From Planctomycetota bacterium (GTDB taxonomy: Bacteria; Planctomycetota; Phycisphaerae; Phycisphaerales; UBA1924): a stretch of DNA of 64,000 nt. The position numbers were made by a program, and so were the translations under genes. The stretch covers positions 1 through 64,000 of the forward strand of contig JAJRPN010000031.1 in assembly GCA_024280755.1 (NCBI GenBank), in the 5' to 3' direction. The notes beneath the pieces were generated by a model. It was not told the origin of the DNA. It searched no databases and saw only the letters and a program-made list of their open reading frames with translations. Shown here one piece after another: positions 42,936 through 52,026 of this stretch (positions within the stretch are counted from its first letter, which is position 1; the number at the start of each line of letters is the position of its first letter).

Positions 42936-44036
42936 TTCTGATCGTTTTCGATAGTGCAGTTCAATGTCATTCTCGATCTGCTTGGATCGGACAAGATCGA
43001 ATAGACGCATATCGATAAGCTTGGGCGCGTCTCGCCCGGCCGCGACCGCCTTTGCCCGATCGTCGGCCATGATCCCCGGCGCAAGATGGACGATGGCCTC
43101 ATTGATCAGATTGTGTTCAATCAACGATCCAAGAACACGCGGCCCGGCTTCAACCATGAGGGTTGTGATGTCATGTTCAGTTGCGAGTTTGGACAGAACC
43201 ACACGGAGATCGAGTCGGCCATTGACGATAGGGGCATTGATTATTGAGCAGTGCGTCTTCTCAAACTTTTCAGGTTCGGCGGTGCAGATGATTGTTGGAA
43301 CTTCACTTGCCGATTGAATCAGCTTTGAGTTGGGATCGAGCCGAGCATTGGTATCGAGAATAACGCGTTTGGCAAGTTTGCGGACTGATCGGCAATCGCG
43401 AGCGGTCAACATCGGATCGTCCGCGAGCGCGGTGCCGACGCCGATCATGATCGCATCGACTTTGGCACGCAGGCGATGGACACGCTTACGGCAGCGTGGA
43501 TTGGATATCCATTGGCTCTCGCCGATGCGTGTGGCAATTCTTCCATCGAGTGTTTGCGCCCATTTTGCAATGACCCAAGGCTGACCTGTTTTGATACGAT
43601 GGATAAACGGATCGCTGAGATGCGTCGCGTTTGGGCTGATATCGGTGAGTTCTACTTCTATGCCCGCGGCTTGGAGGATTTGGACTCCGCCGCAGGATAT
43701 ATCCGCGGGATCTTTTCTTGCGATTACTATCCGTGCAATCCCCGCTTGGATCACGGCCTGGGTGCATGGGGGCTGCTTGCCCGTGTGCGAACACGGCTCG
43801 AGCGTGCAATAGAGTGTTGCACCGCGTGGATTGTTGTCTTGCGATTTGCAGTTAGCGAGTGCTTCTCGCTCTGCATGAAATTGGCCAAACTTGGTATGGT
43901 GCCCGATGCCGATGACTTGATCGTTCTTGACGATCACCGCCCCCACCATTGGATTTGGCTCGACATGCCCGAATCCACGCATCGCACATCGGGCTGCGAG
44001 ATCAAGATAACGCTTTGTTTGAAGTGGATCATTCAT
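42930..44036 (-). CDS. ribD: Riboflavin biosynthesis deaminase/reductase RibD
   Basis: The 368-residue bifunctional enzyme carries out the second and third steps of riboflavin synthesis. The N-terminal deaminase has the zinc site HAEREAL and TLEPCSHTGKQPPC. The C-terminal reductase begins near IAKWAQTLDGRIATRIGESQWIS and has the VEAGPRVLGSLIEHNLI substrate-binding region. All residues expected for both activities appear. The start overlaps the RNase HII-like stop by four bases (ATGA), so the two genes are translationally coupled. Confidence 0.96.
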   Translation of the reverse strand: MNDPLQTKRYLDLAARCAMRGFGHVEPNPMVGAVIVKNDQVIGIGHHTKFGQFHAEREALANCKSQDNNPRGATLYCTLEPCSHTGKQPPCTQAVIQAGIARIVIARKDPADISCGGVQILQAAGIEVELTDISPNATHLSDPFIHRIKTGQPWVIAKWAQTLDGRIATRIGESQWISNPRCRKRVHRLRAKVDAIMIGVGTALADDPMLTARDCRSVRKLAKRVILDTNARLDPNSKLIQSASEVPTIICTAEPEKFEKTHCSIINAPIVNGRLDLRVVLSKLATEHDITTLMVEAGPRVLGSLIEHNLINEAIVHLAPGIMADDRAKAVAAGRDAPKLIDMRLFDLVRSKQIENDIELHYRKRSEL

Positions 44037-44995
44037 GCGAGGCGGACCATGGCTCGGCGTTCTTCATTGGTTACTTCATCTTGCATATCAACGAGCCATC
44101 GGCGGGCGTCTTGGACATAGCCTGCGGTTGGTTTGAGTTCGGTTTGGCGGGTTGCCCAATATCTATTGAACCGCATCATGGCGAGTTCTCGGACCAGTTT
44201 GGCGGCCATCGATGCGAGCGCGACAGGAAAAAACGCATCGTCGGCCTTGGGGGTAAGCATAATACCGAGTTCTTCGCCCATCCCATATCGACTCGCCCTG
44301 GGTGATTCTTCGTGTGTTTGAAGATCGGAGAATACCTGCGAGAGCATCCGGTGATACTGAGTGCGTCCGCCTTGGCGATCGCAGATGATCCGAGTATGTC
44401 CGAACAGTTCGCACCTTGAATGCACATTTTGGAGGTGATGGAGCAAGCCTTGCTCGGTCGCGGCAGCCTTTGATCGACGATTGAGATAGATTTCGTTGAA
44501 CTCACCCACATCAATAATCTGCACCTGCAAATCAACGAGTTCAACCCGCTGCTTGTGCATCACAGATCGCAAGTGTGATACATCGACACCCAGTAAATCG
44601 TGCCCAATGCCCAGAGGCAGCTCGATTGGTGCGCCCTGATACCAGGGTTGGTCTTCGAGTTTGGCACCTAACACTTCAAAGAGTTGGATATCGGTCGTCG
44701 GAAACTGACCGTCGCGTGCGCCAAGAAAAGCGAGTACCGCCCGTTCAAGATGCACAAGCGGATGTTTGGTCTTGACTGAGTTAGAAAGCTTAAGATTCTT
44801 TGAATCGCCAACTGCGATTTTGGTCTTGGCATCTTGCTTGGTCTTGCCGACTGCCTTCTCCAAAATCGCCCATAAGTCGGGAGCTTTCTCACCGGGCATC
44901 CAGCCGTCAACGGAGAATACCGACTGCGCAACACACAACGGCCCGAGCATCGGCCCGTAACCTGCTTCGTCGATTCCTGCGTACATCAATGCCAT
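44033..44995 (-). CDS. RNase HII-like protein with a DEAGYGP motif
   Basis: The 320-residue protein resembles RNase HII: IDEAGYGPMLGPL (D9, E10), VGDSKNLKLS (DSK motif), a later Asp in IICDRQGG, and ASMAAKLVRELAM matching the final helix. It is much longer than RNase HII (about 200), with extra blocks in between, and the Gly-Arg-Gly loop that recognises the ribonucleotide is Gly-Tyr-Gly here. It is probably a separate planctomycete branch with an altered substrate. ATG 44995 is preferred because family members start just before the DEAG motif; ATG 45013 is possible. It is coupled to ribD. Confidence 0.78.
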   Translation of the reverse strand: MALMYAGIDEAGYGPMLGPLCVAQSVFSVDGWMPGEKAPDLWAILEKAVGKTKQDAKTKIAVGDSKNLKLSNSVKTKHPLVHLERAVLAFLGARDGQFPTTDIQLFEVLGAKLEDQPWYQGAPIELPLGIGHDLLGVDVSHLRSVMHKQRVELVDLQVQIIDVGEFNEIYLNRRSKAAATEQGLLHHLQNVHSRCELFGHTRIICDRQGGRTQYHRMLSQVFSDLQTHEESPRASRYGMGEELGIMLTPKADDAFFPVALASMAAKLVRELAMMRFNRYWATRQTELKPTAGYVQDARRWLVDMQDEVTNEERRAMVRLA

Positions 44996-45088
44996 GCTTT
45001 GGCCCAACTCCATTCAAAAATCTGATTATCACACCTTGCGGATTGTAGGAGCGGTGCTTGCATGATCTTGCTATTCGTTGCAACCCGA

Positions 45089-45116
45089 ACCCGCGTTTCT
45101 TTGATAGAACGCGGGT
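45089..45116 (+). other. Stem-loop in the leader of the coiled-coil lipoprotein gene
   Basis: ACCCGCGTT and AACGCGGGT form a perfect 9-bp stem with a 10-base loop. No T tract follows. It lies about 95 bases before the chosen start and may shape or stabilise the leader. Confidence 0.45.
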
Positions 45117-45211
45117 ACTTGACCCTGAGGCTCTTACGACCGATCCATCTGGTGAGGGCTGAGATTGTTCAAGCCCCGATATCGATCACCAACGATTCGA
45201 AGGAAACACCA

Positions 45212-47977
45212 GTGCAAACCAACACAAACGAAAACACACACAACATCGGACGCACCTTGCTGTTCGTCTCGCCGCTCGCTCTGATTCTCGCTGCCGGGAT
45301 GACCGGGTGCGAGAGTTCGTCATCGCTCACGCGATCCAACAGCGACAACTTCAGCACCGAGGGCAAAGCCCAGCTCGCAGCGATCAGCATCGATCCAGCG
45401 TTGGTCGAAGGCGATTTCACCTCCGAGTCATATGTTGCTGAAGGTGACAACTTCGAACTCCCACAGAACTGGGTATCTGAAGCACGCAGCGACACCGCAG
45501 ACATCCAAGCCCAAAGGGCAAACGCGCAGGCATTCGAAGTCTACGCCGAATCAGCATTCACCGAATCGATGGCTGGCGCAGATGCAGATCTCCAAGACGC
45601 ATTTGTTTATCGCGACACAGGCTATGCCGACGCAGAACGATCACTCACCATCCACAACGCCCGTTTGGCGCAGATGGACAGCCAGATTGTTGCACAGGGT
45701 GTTGAATCTGATTCCAGGTTCCAACGCCAAGAATCATTCTTGATCGCATCTGTCCAAGAGTGGCAATCAGAAATCGAACGCATGCGTTCAGAATCTGACA
45801 AAAACTGGTCGTCATCACTCGCCAAGCATGATCACATGATGGCGACATACAACGCTGTTCGCGATCGTGGCCAGGCAGAGATCAGCGAGATGATCCAGGT
45901 CGCAGATTTCACCGAAGAACGCTCGATCAGCAAGGTCCAGACACTTCGCACACAGGCTCAGGCTGTCGCAAGCCAGTCGGCTGCGGAGGTAACCAAGTTC
46001 AACCAGTTGATCAATACAACCTCCGAGCAGAGCAACGCGTCATTCACCGAACTTACTCAGCGGGCACACTCACTCGACAGCGAACTGACCAGCGAGATCG
46101 CGATGCTGATGGCCAAGGCGAATCAGTTTGAATCATCAGACGCTTCAGAGAACTACAAGCTCTCGGTCGAAGCATCACAGGTCAACTATGAGACGACACT
46201 TGCAGATGCCGAGAACATCCGCTTTGGTGCAGACGAACGCTCAATGCAAGACCGGGCACACTCCGCTCGTCTGAATGCTGATGCAAACGCAAAGCTTGCA
46301 TCATCGCAGACAACTTTCGAAGAAGCTCAGCAGTGGGTTTCAAGCCAGTACGCGAAATCAATGGCCGATATCCAGAACACACTGGCGCAAGCACAGCGTG
46401 AAGAAGAAATCGCTCGCGGCTCATTCGTCAAGGCAGAAACTGATGCACGCGTCGCTGCAATGCACGAACAAGCGAACCATGATCGCGCTTTGGCACAGAG
46501 CGAACTCGAGAACATCCAAGCAGAGTCAATTGCTCAGGCAAGCGTTCTGACAGCGAAGTTCACCAAGGAGTTTGCTGCTCAGGCACGCAAAGGTAGCTTT
46601 GTGATTCCAAGCAACACCACCCAAGATAACTCAGGGGTGAACGCGAATGATCATACTCCAAAGCTCGCCAGGGCAGAAACCAAGCCAATCAATATCGAAG
46701 CAGACCGTATCGCAGACTTCAAGATCGGTCTCGCCAAGGCTTCACAGCTTCGCCAAACCGCAGACGCCAACCGCCTCGATGCCATCGCACACCGCGATGC
46801 AGAAATTGGCAAGTTCAACAACTGGTGGAGCGCCAAGCAGGCAGATTTCCACGCGACAATGGCCTCGATCGATTCGTTCGATCTCAAGTCAAACGCTGAT
46901 GTTTCACGCATGTTGACCAAAGCAGATTCGATGATTGCATCGGCAGAAACCGAACGCACCCGTTCATTGGTGGATGCAGAAAGCAGCAAAACCGAAGTCC
47001 TCGCAACCATCGAGACCCTCCGTGGAAACTCCGCGACATTGGGCAAGAAGAAGGAAGCTCAAGTCAAGCAACTGCTCGCACAAGCAAGTGCAACGCAACG
47101 GATTGGCGAATCAAAGGTTGCATCATTGAGCGTCCAGCGTGATGCTGCAACCCGTCGCGGCGAAGCAAAGAGCGCTCAGCTTCTCGCTGAAGCATCATCA
47201 CTCGAACAATCCCAGCGTGCTGTGGTTGCTCAGATGCGTGGCGAAATCGATGCCGGTCGTCAGATCCTTGACGCCGAACTCGCTCGTCTTGACCAGGCAA
47301 CCGTGAGCTTCCTTGCGATCGCAAAGGCCAACTTCAACGAAGGTAACGCGATGGCAGATGCATTCGAACGCATCGCTGTTGCCAACACTTCAGAGCTGAC
47401 CGCTCGCCACATTGCTTCACGCAAGCAAGCCGATGCTGATATCGAGTACCTCCAGTACCTCGCATCAGCTGGCGAGTTGATGCGTGATGCAGAAGTGGGC
47501 CGAATGTTTGCTCAGGCAGATGAAGCGCTAGGCATGCAGAAGGCACACGACATCGCACTTCGTGGCGAGATCGATGCTCAGCAGCAGATCGCTATGGCTT
47601 CGGCTACCCGCGAGTTCACTGTAGCGAGTGCAAGAGAATCGGGCGTTCGCGCTCGCTTTGATCATCGCATGGCCATGACCGCTTCCGATCGGAACCGTGC
47701 ATACGCCGATGTCTATGCTCAGTCCCAGCAGCAGCTCGCTCGCACCGAAATGGCCGCCGCTCAGGCAGCGACCTATTCGGAGCTTTCACTCGCGGCCCTC
47801 TCGCGTTTGAACACCGCTGCCCAGGCATTCCAGGTCACCGCTCAGCGGAACTGGGATTCCCGCTTGGCGATGCCAAACGAGCTTCCAAGCCCAATGGGTG
47901 TTGAAACGCTTTATGAAGCATCAGAAACCACTTTCAACTTCAATGAGTTCGCAACCGTTCCGACCGACAGCGAATAA
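45212..47977 (+). CDS. Long alanine-rich coiled-coil lipoprotein
   Basis: The 921-residue protein starts at GTG 45212, with AAGGA seven bases upstream, giving a lipoprotein signal with lipobox MTGC (Cys near residue 33). The remainder is almost wholly helical: Ala, Glu, Gln, Ser, Arg and Asp in heptads, few Pro or Gly and almost no Cys, as in long coiled coils. Near residues 455-500 a Gly/Asn/Thr-containing break (IPSNTTQDNSGVNANDH) splits two rods. It would be a membrane-tethered fibre in the periplasm, of TolA-like or spacer type. No catalytic motif is visible. A strong terminator follows. Confidence 0.85.
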   Translation: MQTNTNENTHNIGRTLLFVSPLALILAAGMTGCESSSSLTRSNSDNFSTEGKAQLAAISIDPALVEGDFTSESYVAEGDNFELPQNWVSEARSDTADIQAQRANAQAFEVYAESAFTESMAGADADLQDAFVYRDTGYADAERSLTIHNARLAQMDSQIVAQGVESDSRFQRQESFLIASVQEWQSEIERMRSESDKNWSSSLAKHDHMMATYNAVRDRGQAEISEMIQVADFTEERSISKVQTLRTQAQAVASQSAAEVTKFNQLINTTSEQSNASFTELTQRAHSLDSELTSEIAMLMAKANQFESSDASENYKLSVEASQVNYETTLADAENIRFGADERSMQDRAHSARLNADANAKLASSQTTFEEAQQWVSSQYAKSMADIQNTLAQAQREEEIARGSFVKAETDARVAAMHEQANHDRALAQSELENIQAESIAQASVLTAKFTKEFAAQARKGSFVIPSNTTQDNSGVNANDHTPKLARAETKPINIEADRIADFKIGLAKASQLRQTADANRLDAIAHRDAEIGKFNNWWSAKQADFHATMASIDSFDLKSNADVSRMLTKADSMIASAETERTRSLVDAESSKTEVLATIETLRGNSATLGKKKEAQVKQLLAQASATQRIGESKVASLSVQRDAATRRGEAKSAQLLAEASSLEQSQRAVVAQMRGEIDAGRQILDAELARLDQATVSFLAIAKANFNEGNAMADAFERIAVANTSELTARHIASRKQADADIEYLQYLASAGELMRDAEVGRMFAQADEALGMQKAHDIALRGEIDAQQQIAMASATREFTVASARESGVRARFDHRMAMTASDRNRAYADVYAQSQQQLARTEMAAAQAATYSELSLAALSRLNTAAQAFQVTAQRNWDSRLAMPNELPSPMGVETLYEASETTFNFNEFATVPTDSE

Positions 47978-48007
47978 GACTCTTTGAGATCTTGGTGATC
48001 ATTCAGG

Positions 48008-48036
48008 CCGCCCGGTTGCACACCGGGCGGTTTTTT
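48008..48036 (+). terminator. Terminator after the coiled-coil lipoprotein gene
   Basis: CCGCCCGGT and ACCGGGCGG form a perfect 9-bp stem with a 5-base loop, followed by six T, 31 bases after the stop. Confidence 0.95.
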
Positions 48037-48073
48037 CGTGTCGAGATTCCGTCTCCGATTCGAATCTATCCAT

Positions 48074-48098
48074 AAAAAAACGAGCCACGAAGGGCTCG
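48074..48098 (-). terminator. Terminator after tRNA-Leu
   Basis: On the minus strand CGAGCC and GGCTCG form a 6-bp stem with a 6-base loop, followed by seven T, seven bases past the tRNA 3' end. Confidence 0.82.
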
Positions 48099-48104
48099 CT
48101 TAAA

Positions 48105-48190
48105 TGCGGATGAGAGGACTTGAACCTCCACGGGATTTAACTCCCACTTGGACCTGAACCAAGCGCGTCTACCAATTCCGCCACATCCGC
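48105..48190 (-). tRNA. tRNA-Leu (anticodon CAG)
   Basis: The 86-base minus-strand gene folds as a class II tRNA: acceptor stem GCGGATG with CATCCGC, a D arm with GGTAGA, an anticodon loop TTCAGGT (CAG, reads CUG), a long variable arm (GGGA-GTTAAA-TCCC) and a T arm with TTCAAGT. The discriminator base is A and CCA is not encoded. It follows recA on the same strand and has its own terminator. Confidence 0.96.
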
Positions 48191-48272
48191 AGCGAGTAGA
48201 TCATTGACACCTACCCGGGATTAAGCAACTCTTGGCAACCTATTTGAGGCCCAGAAAACTCGTGTTGATCGC

Positions 48273-49373
48273 CTATTCAGCCGATGCGAACTCTGGCTCT
48301 GCGACTTCCTCGCCCTGTACATCTGCTTCGCTCTTGTTGCGATTAGGCATACGAATATCAAGGATTTTTTCACGGATCTCGGCAAAGAGATCAGGATTTT
48401 CTGCGAGGAACTCCTTGGCTTTTTCGCGCCCTTGCCCCATGCGCATCTCGCCGTAGGAGTACCACGCGCCCGATTTCTGGATGATCTTCTCTTCGACGCC
48501 CAGATCGACAAGATCGCCGTTGACCGAGATACCCTCGTTGAACATGATGTCGAACTCGGACTGACGGAATGGTGGAGCGACCTTGTTCTTGACCACGCGG
48601 ACACGGACATGGTTACCCACCGCGACATCACCATCTTTGATCGTTCCAGTTCGACGAATATCCAAGCGAACCGACGAGTAGAACTTGAGTGCACGACCGC
48701 CGGGGGTGGTTTCTGGCGAACCGAACATCACGCCGATCTTTTCACGGATCTGGTTAATGAAGATGACGGTACACTTGCTCCGCGCGATCACGCCGGTGAG
48801 TTTACGCATGGCCTGGGACATCAAACGAGCCTGAAGCCCGACGACGGCATCGCCCATATCGCCCTCGATTTCTGCACGCGGAATGAGTGCCGCGACCGAG
48901 TCGATCACGATCACATCGACCGCGTTTGAGCGAACGAGAAGCTCACAAATTTCAAGTGCTTGCTCGCCGGTGTCTGGCTGGGACACAAGCAGATCATCAA
49001 TGTTCACACCGATTTTGCGTGCCCATGATGGGTCAAGGGCATGCTCGGCGTCGATGAAGGCGGCGACGCCGTTCTCTTTTTGAGCGTGTGCGAGCACGGT
49101 GAGTGCGAGTGTTGTTTTACCCGATGATTCTGGACCAAAGATTTCGACGATTCGCCCGCGTGGGATGCCTTTGCCGCCGAGGGCAAGGTCGAGCGAGAGG
49201 GCACCTGTCGAGATGCCAGGAATATTGTTGTATGCCTCTTCATCGAGACGCATGATCGAGCCTTTGCCAAACGCCTGGTCGATCTGGGCGAGTGCCCGAT
49301 CGAGTGCTTGCTTTTTTTGAGCTTCGTTGGCGGGGATAGGTTTGTACTCGATTGGTTTTTTAGACTTGGCCAT
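48273..49373 (-). CDS. recA: Recombinase RecA
   Basis: The 366-residue protein is RecA, which drives homologous recombination and the SOS response. Walker A is [10 protein letters not shown], Walker [13 protein letters not shown], followed by [35 protein letters not shown], here given only as landmarks. The C-terminal domain ends in an acidic tail, as usual. ATG 49373 is chosen because [10 protein letters not shown] fits RecA starts; the open frame upstream to 49580 is leader sequence. A strong promoter lies at 49552-49580, leaving a leader of about 170 bases. Confidence 0.98.
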   Translation of the reverse strand: MAKSKKPIEYKPIPANEAQKKQALDRALAQIDQAFGKGSIMRLDEEAYNNIPGISTGALSLDLALGGKGIPRGRIVEIFGPESSGKTTLALTVLAHAQKENGVAAFIDAEHALDPSWARKIGVNIDDLLVSQPDTGEQALEICELLVRSNAVDVIVIDSVAALIPRAEIEGDMGDAVVGLQARLMSQAMRKLTGVIARSKCTVIFINQIREKIGVMFGSPETTPGGRALKFYSSVRLDIRRTGTIKDGDVAVGNHVRVRVVKNKVAPPFRQSEFDIMFNEGISVNGDLVDLGVEEKIIQKSGAWYSYGEMRMGQGREKAKEFLAENPDLFAEIREKILDIRMPNRNKSEADVQGEEVAEPEFASAE

Positions 49374-49551
49374 AATGTCGTTGCCTTTCAGGCTTGCCAT
49401 GCGGGGCCTCGGGCGATGTTGACGAGGATCGGATGATCCAAGCCTCAACCTTGTGGGCGCACGGGGATCAGCACAGAATCGGGCGGGATTGATGTCCTTA
49501 TCAATCCCAAATCCGGTCAGGGGCGGTGCTGCACGCGAGCCTGACAGGGAG

Positions 49552-49580
49552 ACTGTACCAGACACCAAACACTTTGTCAA
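49552..49580 (-). promoter_or_regulatory. Promoter of recA with overlapping dyad
   Basis: On the minus strand TTGACA (49575-49580) and TACAGT (49552-49557) are exactly 17 bases apart. ACCAAAC at 49564-49570 and GTTTGG at 49593-49598 form a dyad around the -35, possibly a repressor site. No Gram-positive or E. coli SOS box is seen. Confidence 0.7.
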
Positions 49581-49636
49581 TGTCAGGGTGTCGTTTGGGT
49601 GAAAATTTTTCTATCTCGTTAACCGATCAGTGGTTA

Positions 49637-50215
49637 TCAATCGTCATCTTCGTCATCATCGCCGTACGGACTCGCTGTGGTAGGTAATCCGGGTGCCTTG
49701 GACGAACTGGCGCCCATCGGTGCTTGTACGCCCAGGTCATGAACAAGCATTCCACCCTGATGCCCGGCGTTGGCCAAAGCCATGGTGCCAATGAAGTAGG
49801 TAATCGCAACGAGCACGCTTCCGATGATCCCGACAAGTTTTTTCTTGGTTTCGGGCATTTTGCAATACAAGATGAAGGCTGCGAGGTAGATGATCGTGAT
49901 GCCGATGAAGAGATTGCGGACCAGTTCGCCGAGTTCTTCGTGCTCGTGCAACGCATCTTCGATGACCTGTGACGAATATTGCGGTGCATGCTCGACAAAC
50001 TCTTCGGTGGCTTCGCCGGTGAGGACTGCACCGAAGAGGAACACGGTTCCAAGCACTAAAAGCAGTAGTCCAAAGAGTAACCAGGTTGTTCGGCGTTTTC
50101 TGTCGAGCAAGCCGATCACCATTGGTATCCAAGCGATCATGAGTATCCCGATCGGGAAATGGACCGCGATTGGGTGGAGGCCTTCAAATGGGGGCAATGG
50201 TGGGAATCCGAACAT
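49637..50215 (-). CDS. DUF2231-type membrane protein
   Basis: The 192-residue inner-membrane protein has the DUF2231 opening LHPIAVHFPIGILMIAWIP and four spans (about residues 15-35, 43-68, 98-118 and 128-148). His residues in the spans suggest haem or metal contact. Proteins of this type often accompany cytochrome domains, but none lies here. The C-terminus is a soluble acidic tail. ATG 50215 is chosen because AAGGAG lies seven bases upstream. Function unknown. Confidence 0.88.
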   Translation of the reverse strand: MFGFPPLPPFEGLHPIAVHFPIGILMIAWIPMVIGLLDRKRRTTWLLFGLLLLVLGTVFLFGAVLTGEATEEFVEHAPQYSSQVIEDALHEHEELGELVRNLFIGITIIYLAAFILYCKMPETKKKLVGIIGSVLVAITYFIGTMALANAGHQGGMLVHDLGVQAPMGASSSKAPGLPTTASPYGDDDEDDD

Positions 50216-50340
50216 GGTCAATCTCCTTCAAGTGTGGTGAGCGTATCCTATTCCGAAACAGTATTCATTTCTTTCATCACCTTCACCTTGAGGGCTCTGA
50301 GATGGGAAGATTTGAGCTTTGTCTCCTATCCTCTACGACC

Positions 50341-52026
50341 ATGAGTGACACCCAAACCACGCCCGCCACCCTTCGTACCCTGACCGACGAGTTCCTTGCG
50401 ATCGAATCGCAGATCAAACTCGGAGGCGGCGAGAAGGCCATCGCACGCCAGCACGCCAAATCTCGGCTCACTGCGCGCGAACGGCTGGATCTGCTCGTCG
50501 ATGGCGATACGCACTTCCAAGAGCTTGGGCTCTGGGCTGGGTATGAGATGTATAAGGAAGCTGGCGGGGCACCGGGTGCGGGGGTGGTCGTTGGGATCGG
50601 GACGGTCGCGGGCAAGAAGCACATGATTATTGCCAACGATGCGACGGTCAAAGCCGGCGCGTTCTTCCCGATGACCTGCAAGAAGATCATTCGTGCCCAG
50701 ACGATGGCACACATGGCGAACCTGCCTTTGTTGTACTTGGTCGACTCAGCCGGTGTGTATCTGCCGATGCAGGAAGATGTGTTCCCCGATACCGATGACT
50801 TTGGACGGATTTTTCGCAACAACGCCAAGATCAGTGCTGATGGGATTCCACAGATCGCGGCGATCATGGGGTTCTGCGTCGCTGGCGGCGGGTATCTGCC
50901 TGTGATGTGCGACACGCTGTTGATGACCGAAGGCTCGGGGTTGTATCTCGCTGGGCAGGCGTTGGTCAAAGCCGCGATCGGGCAAGATGTGACGGATGAA
51001 GAACTCGGCGGAGCGACGATGCACGCCCAGATCGCAGGGACGATTGATTTCCATGAGCCTACCGATGAAGCGTGCTTGCAACGCTTGCGTTCGCTGGTCA
51101 GCAAATACCCCGATGCCAACTGTGAAGAGATCAGCGATACGAATATCCAATCCTTCCGCGACGGCAACGATATCTACGATATCTTCACCGACGAGCCGGG
51201 CAAGCAGTATGATGTCAAGGACATCATCGCGTGCATTGTCGACTCTCGGGCTGTTCCAAACGCTGAGGGGCACAAAACGCTCGAAGCAGATTTTGATGAA
51301 TACAAAGCAACCTATGGCGAATCACTCGTCTGTGGCTATGCCAACATCGGAGGCATGCCCGCGGGCATCGTCGCCAATCAATGTAAACTCTCGACCCGCC
51401 AGATGCCCGGCGGCAAGGCTGGCCCGAGCAAATCGACGAATATGCCCAAGGTCATTTATGATGACTCAGCGGACAAAGCCTCGCGGTTTATCATGGATTG
51501 CAACCAACGCAAAATCCCCATCGTATTCCTCCACGACACCACCGGGTTCATGGTCGGGCGCGATTCCGAACAAGGCGGGATTATTCGATCAGGCGCCAAA
51601 CTTGTCAATGCGATGAGCAACTGTGTTGTGCCCAAGCTGGTTGTGATCACGGGCGGTTCATTCGGCGCGGGCAACTATGCGATGTGTGGCCGAGCCTTCG
51701 ATCAGTTCATTGCGTTCGCATGGCCGGGCAGCAAGTGTGCTGTGATGGGCGCGGGTTCGGCGACGGGTGTGCTGGCGATGATTGAAGAACGATCTCGCGC
51801 ACGCAAGGGCGAAGAGATCGACGCCGAGACGCACAAGGTGATTCTTGATGCGGTGCGTGACTCGTATAACGAGCAGCAGGATATCCGCCATGGTGCCGCG
51901 CGAGGCTGGGTCGATCGGATCATCGAGCCTCACAAGACCCGTGAAGAACTGATTGAGGCCTTGCGGACTGCGAATCAAGGGTGGGATTATTCACCGAGTT
52001 TCAAGATGGGCGTGCTTCAGGTATGA
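50341..52026 (+). CDS. Acyl-CoA carboxylase carboxyltransferase subunit (methylcrotonyl-CoA carboxylase beta type)
   Basis: The 561-residue protein matches biotin-dependent carboxyltransferases. RLTARERLDLLVDGD begins the N domain; VANDATVKAG-type segment, LVDSAGVYLPMQEDVFPD and FGRIFRNNAKISADGIPQIA follow methylcrotonyl-CoA carboxylase beta closely. FLHDTTGFMVGRDSEQGGII and GSFGAGNYAMCGRAF form the C domain. With HMG-CoA lyase and crotonases downstream, carboxylation of 3-methylcrotonyl-CoA in leucine breakdown is the best call. The biotin carboxylase subunit is missing from the window. TATCCT lies eight bases before the ATG and no Shine-Dalgarno sequence is present. It overlaps the TPR gene by four bases. 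Confidence 0.9.
   Translation: MSDTQTTPATLRTLTDEFLAIESQIKLGGGEKAIARQHAKSRLTARERLDLLVDGDTHFQELGLWAGYEMYKEAGGAPGAGVVVGIGTVAGKKHMIIANDATVKAGAFFPMTCKKIIRAQTMAHMANLPLLYLVDSAGVYLPMQEDVFPDTDDFGRIFRNNAKISADGIPQIAAIMGFCVAGGGYLPVMCDTLLMTEGSGLYLAGQALVKAAIGQDVTDEELGGATMHAQIAGTIDFHEPTDEACLQRLRSLVSKYPDANCEEISDTNIQSFRDGNDIYDIFTDEPGKQYDVKDIIACIVDSRAVPNAEGHKTLEADFDEYKATYGESLVCGYANIGGMPAGIVANQCKLSTRQMPGGKAGPSKSTNMPKVIYDDSADKASRFIMDCNQRKIPIVFLHDTTGFMVGRDSEQGGIIRSGAKLVNAMSNCVVPKLVVITGGSFGAGNYAMCGRAFDQFIAFAWPGSKCAVMGAGSATGVLAMIEERSRARKGEEIDAETHKVILDAVRDSYNEQQDIRHGAARGWVDRIIEPHKTREELIEALRTANQGWDYSPSFKMGVLQV

Noticed and set aside
49374..49580. N-terminal extension of RecA
   Set aside because: The frame is open, but the region holds the recA promoter and the added residues do not match RecA; ATG 49373 fits the family.
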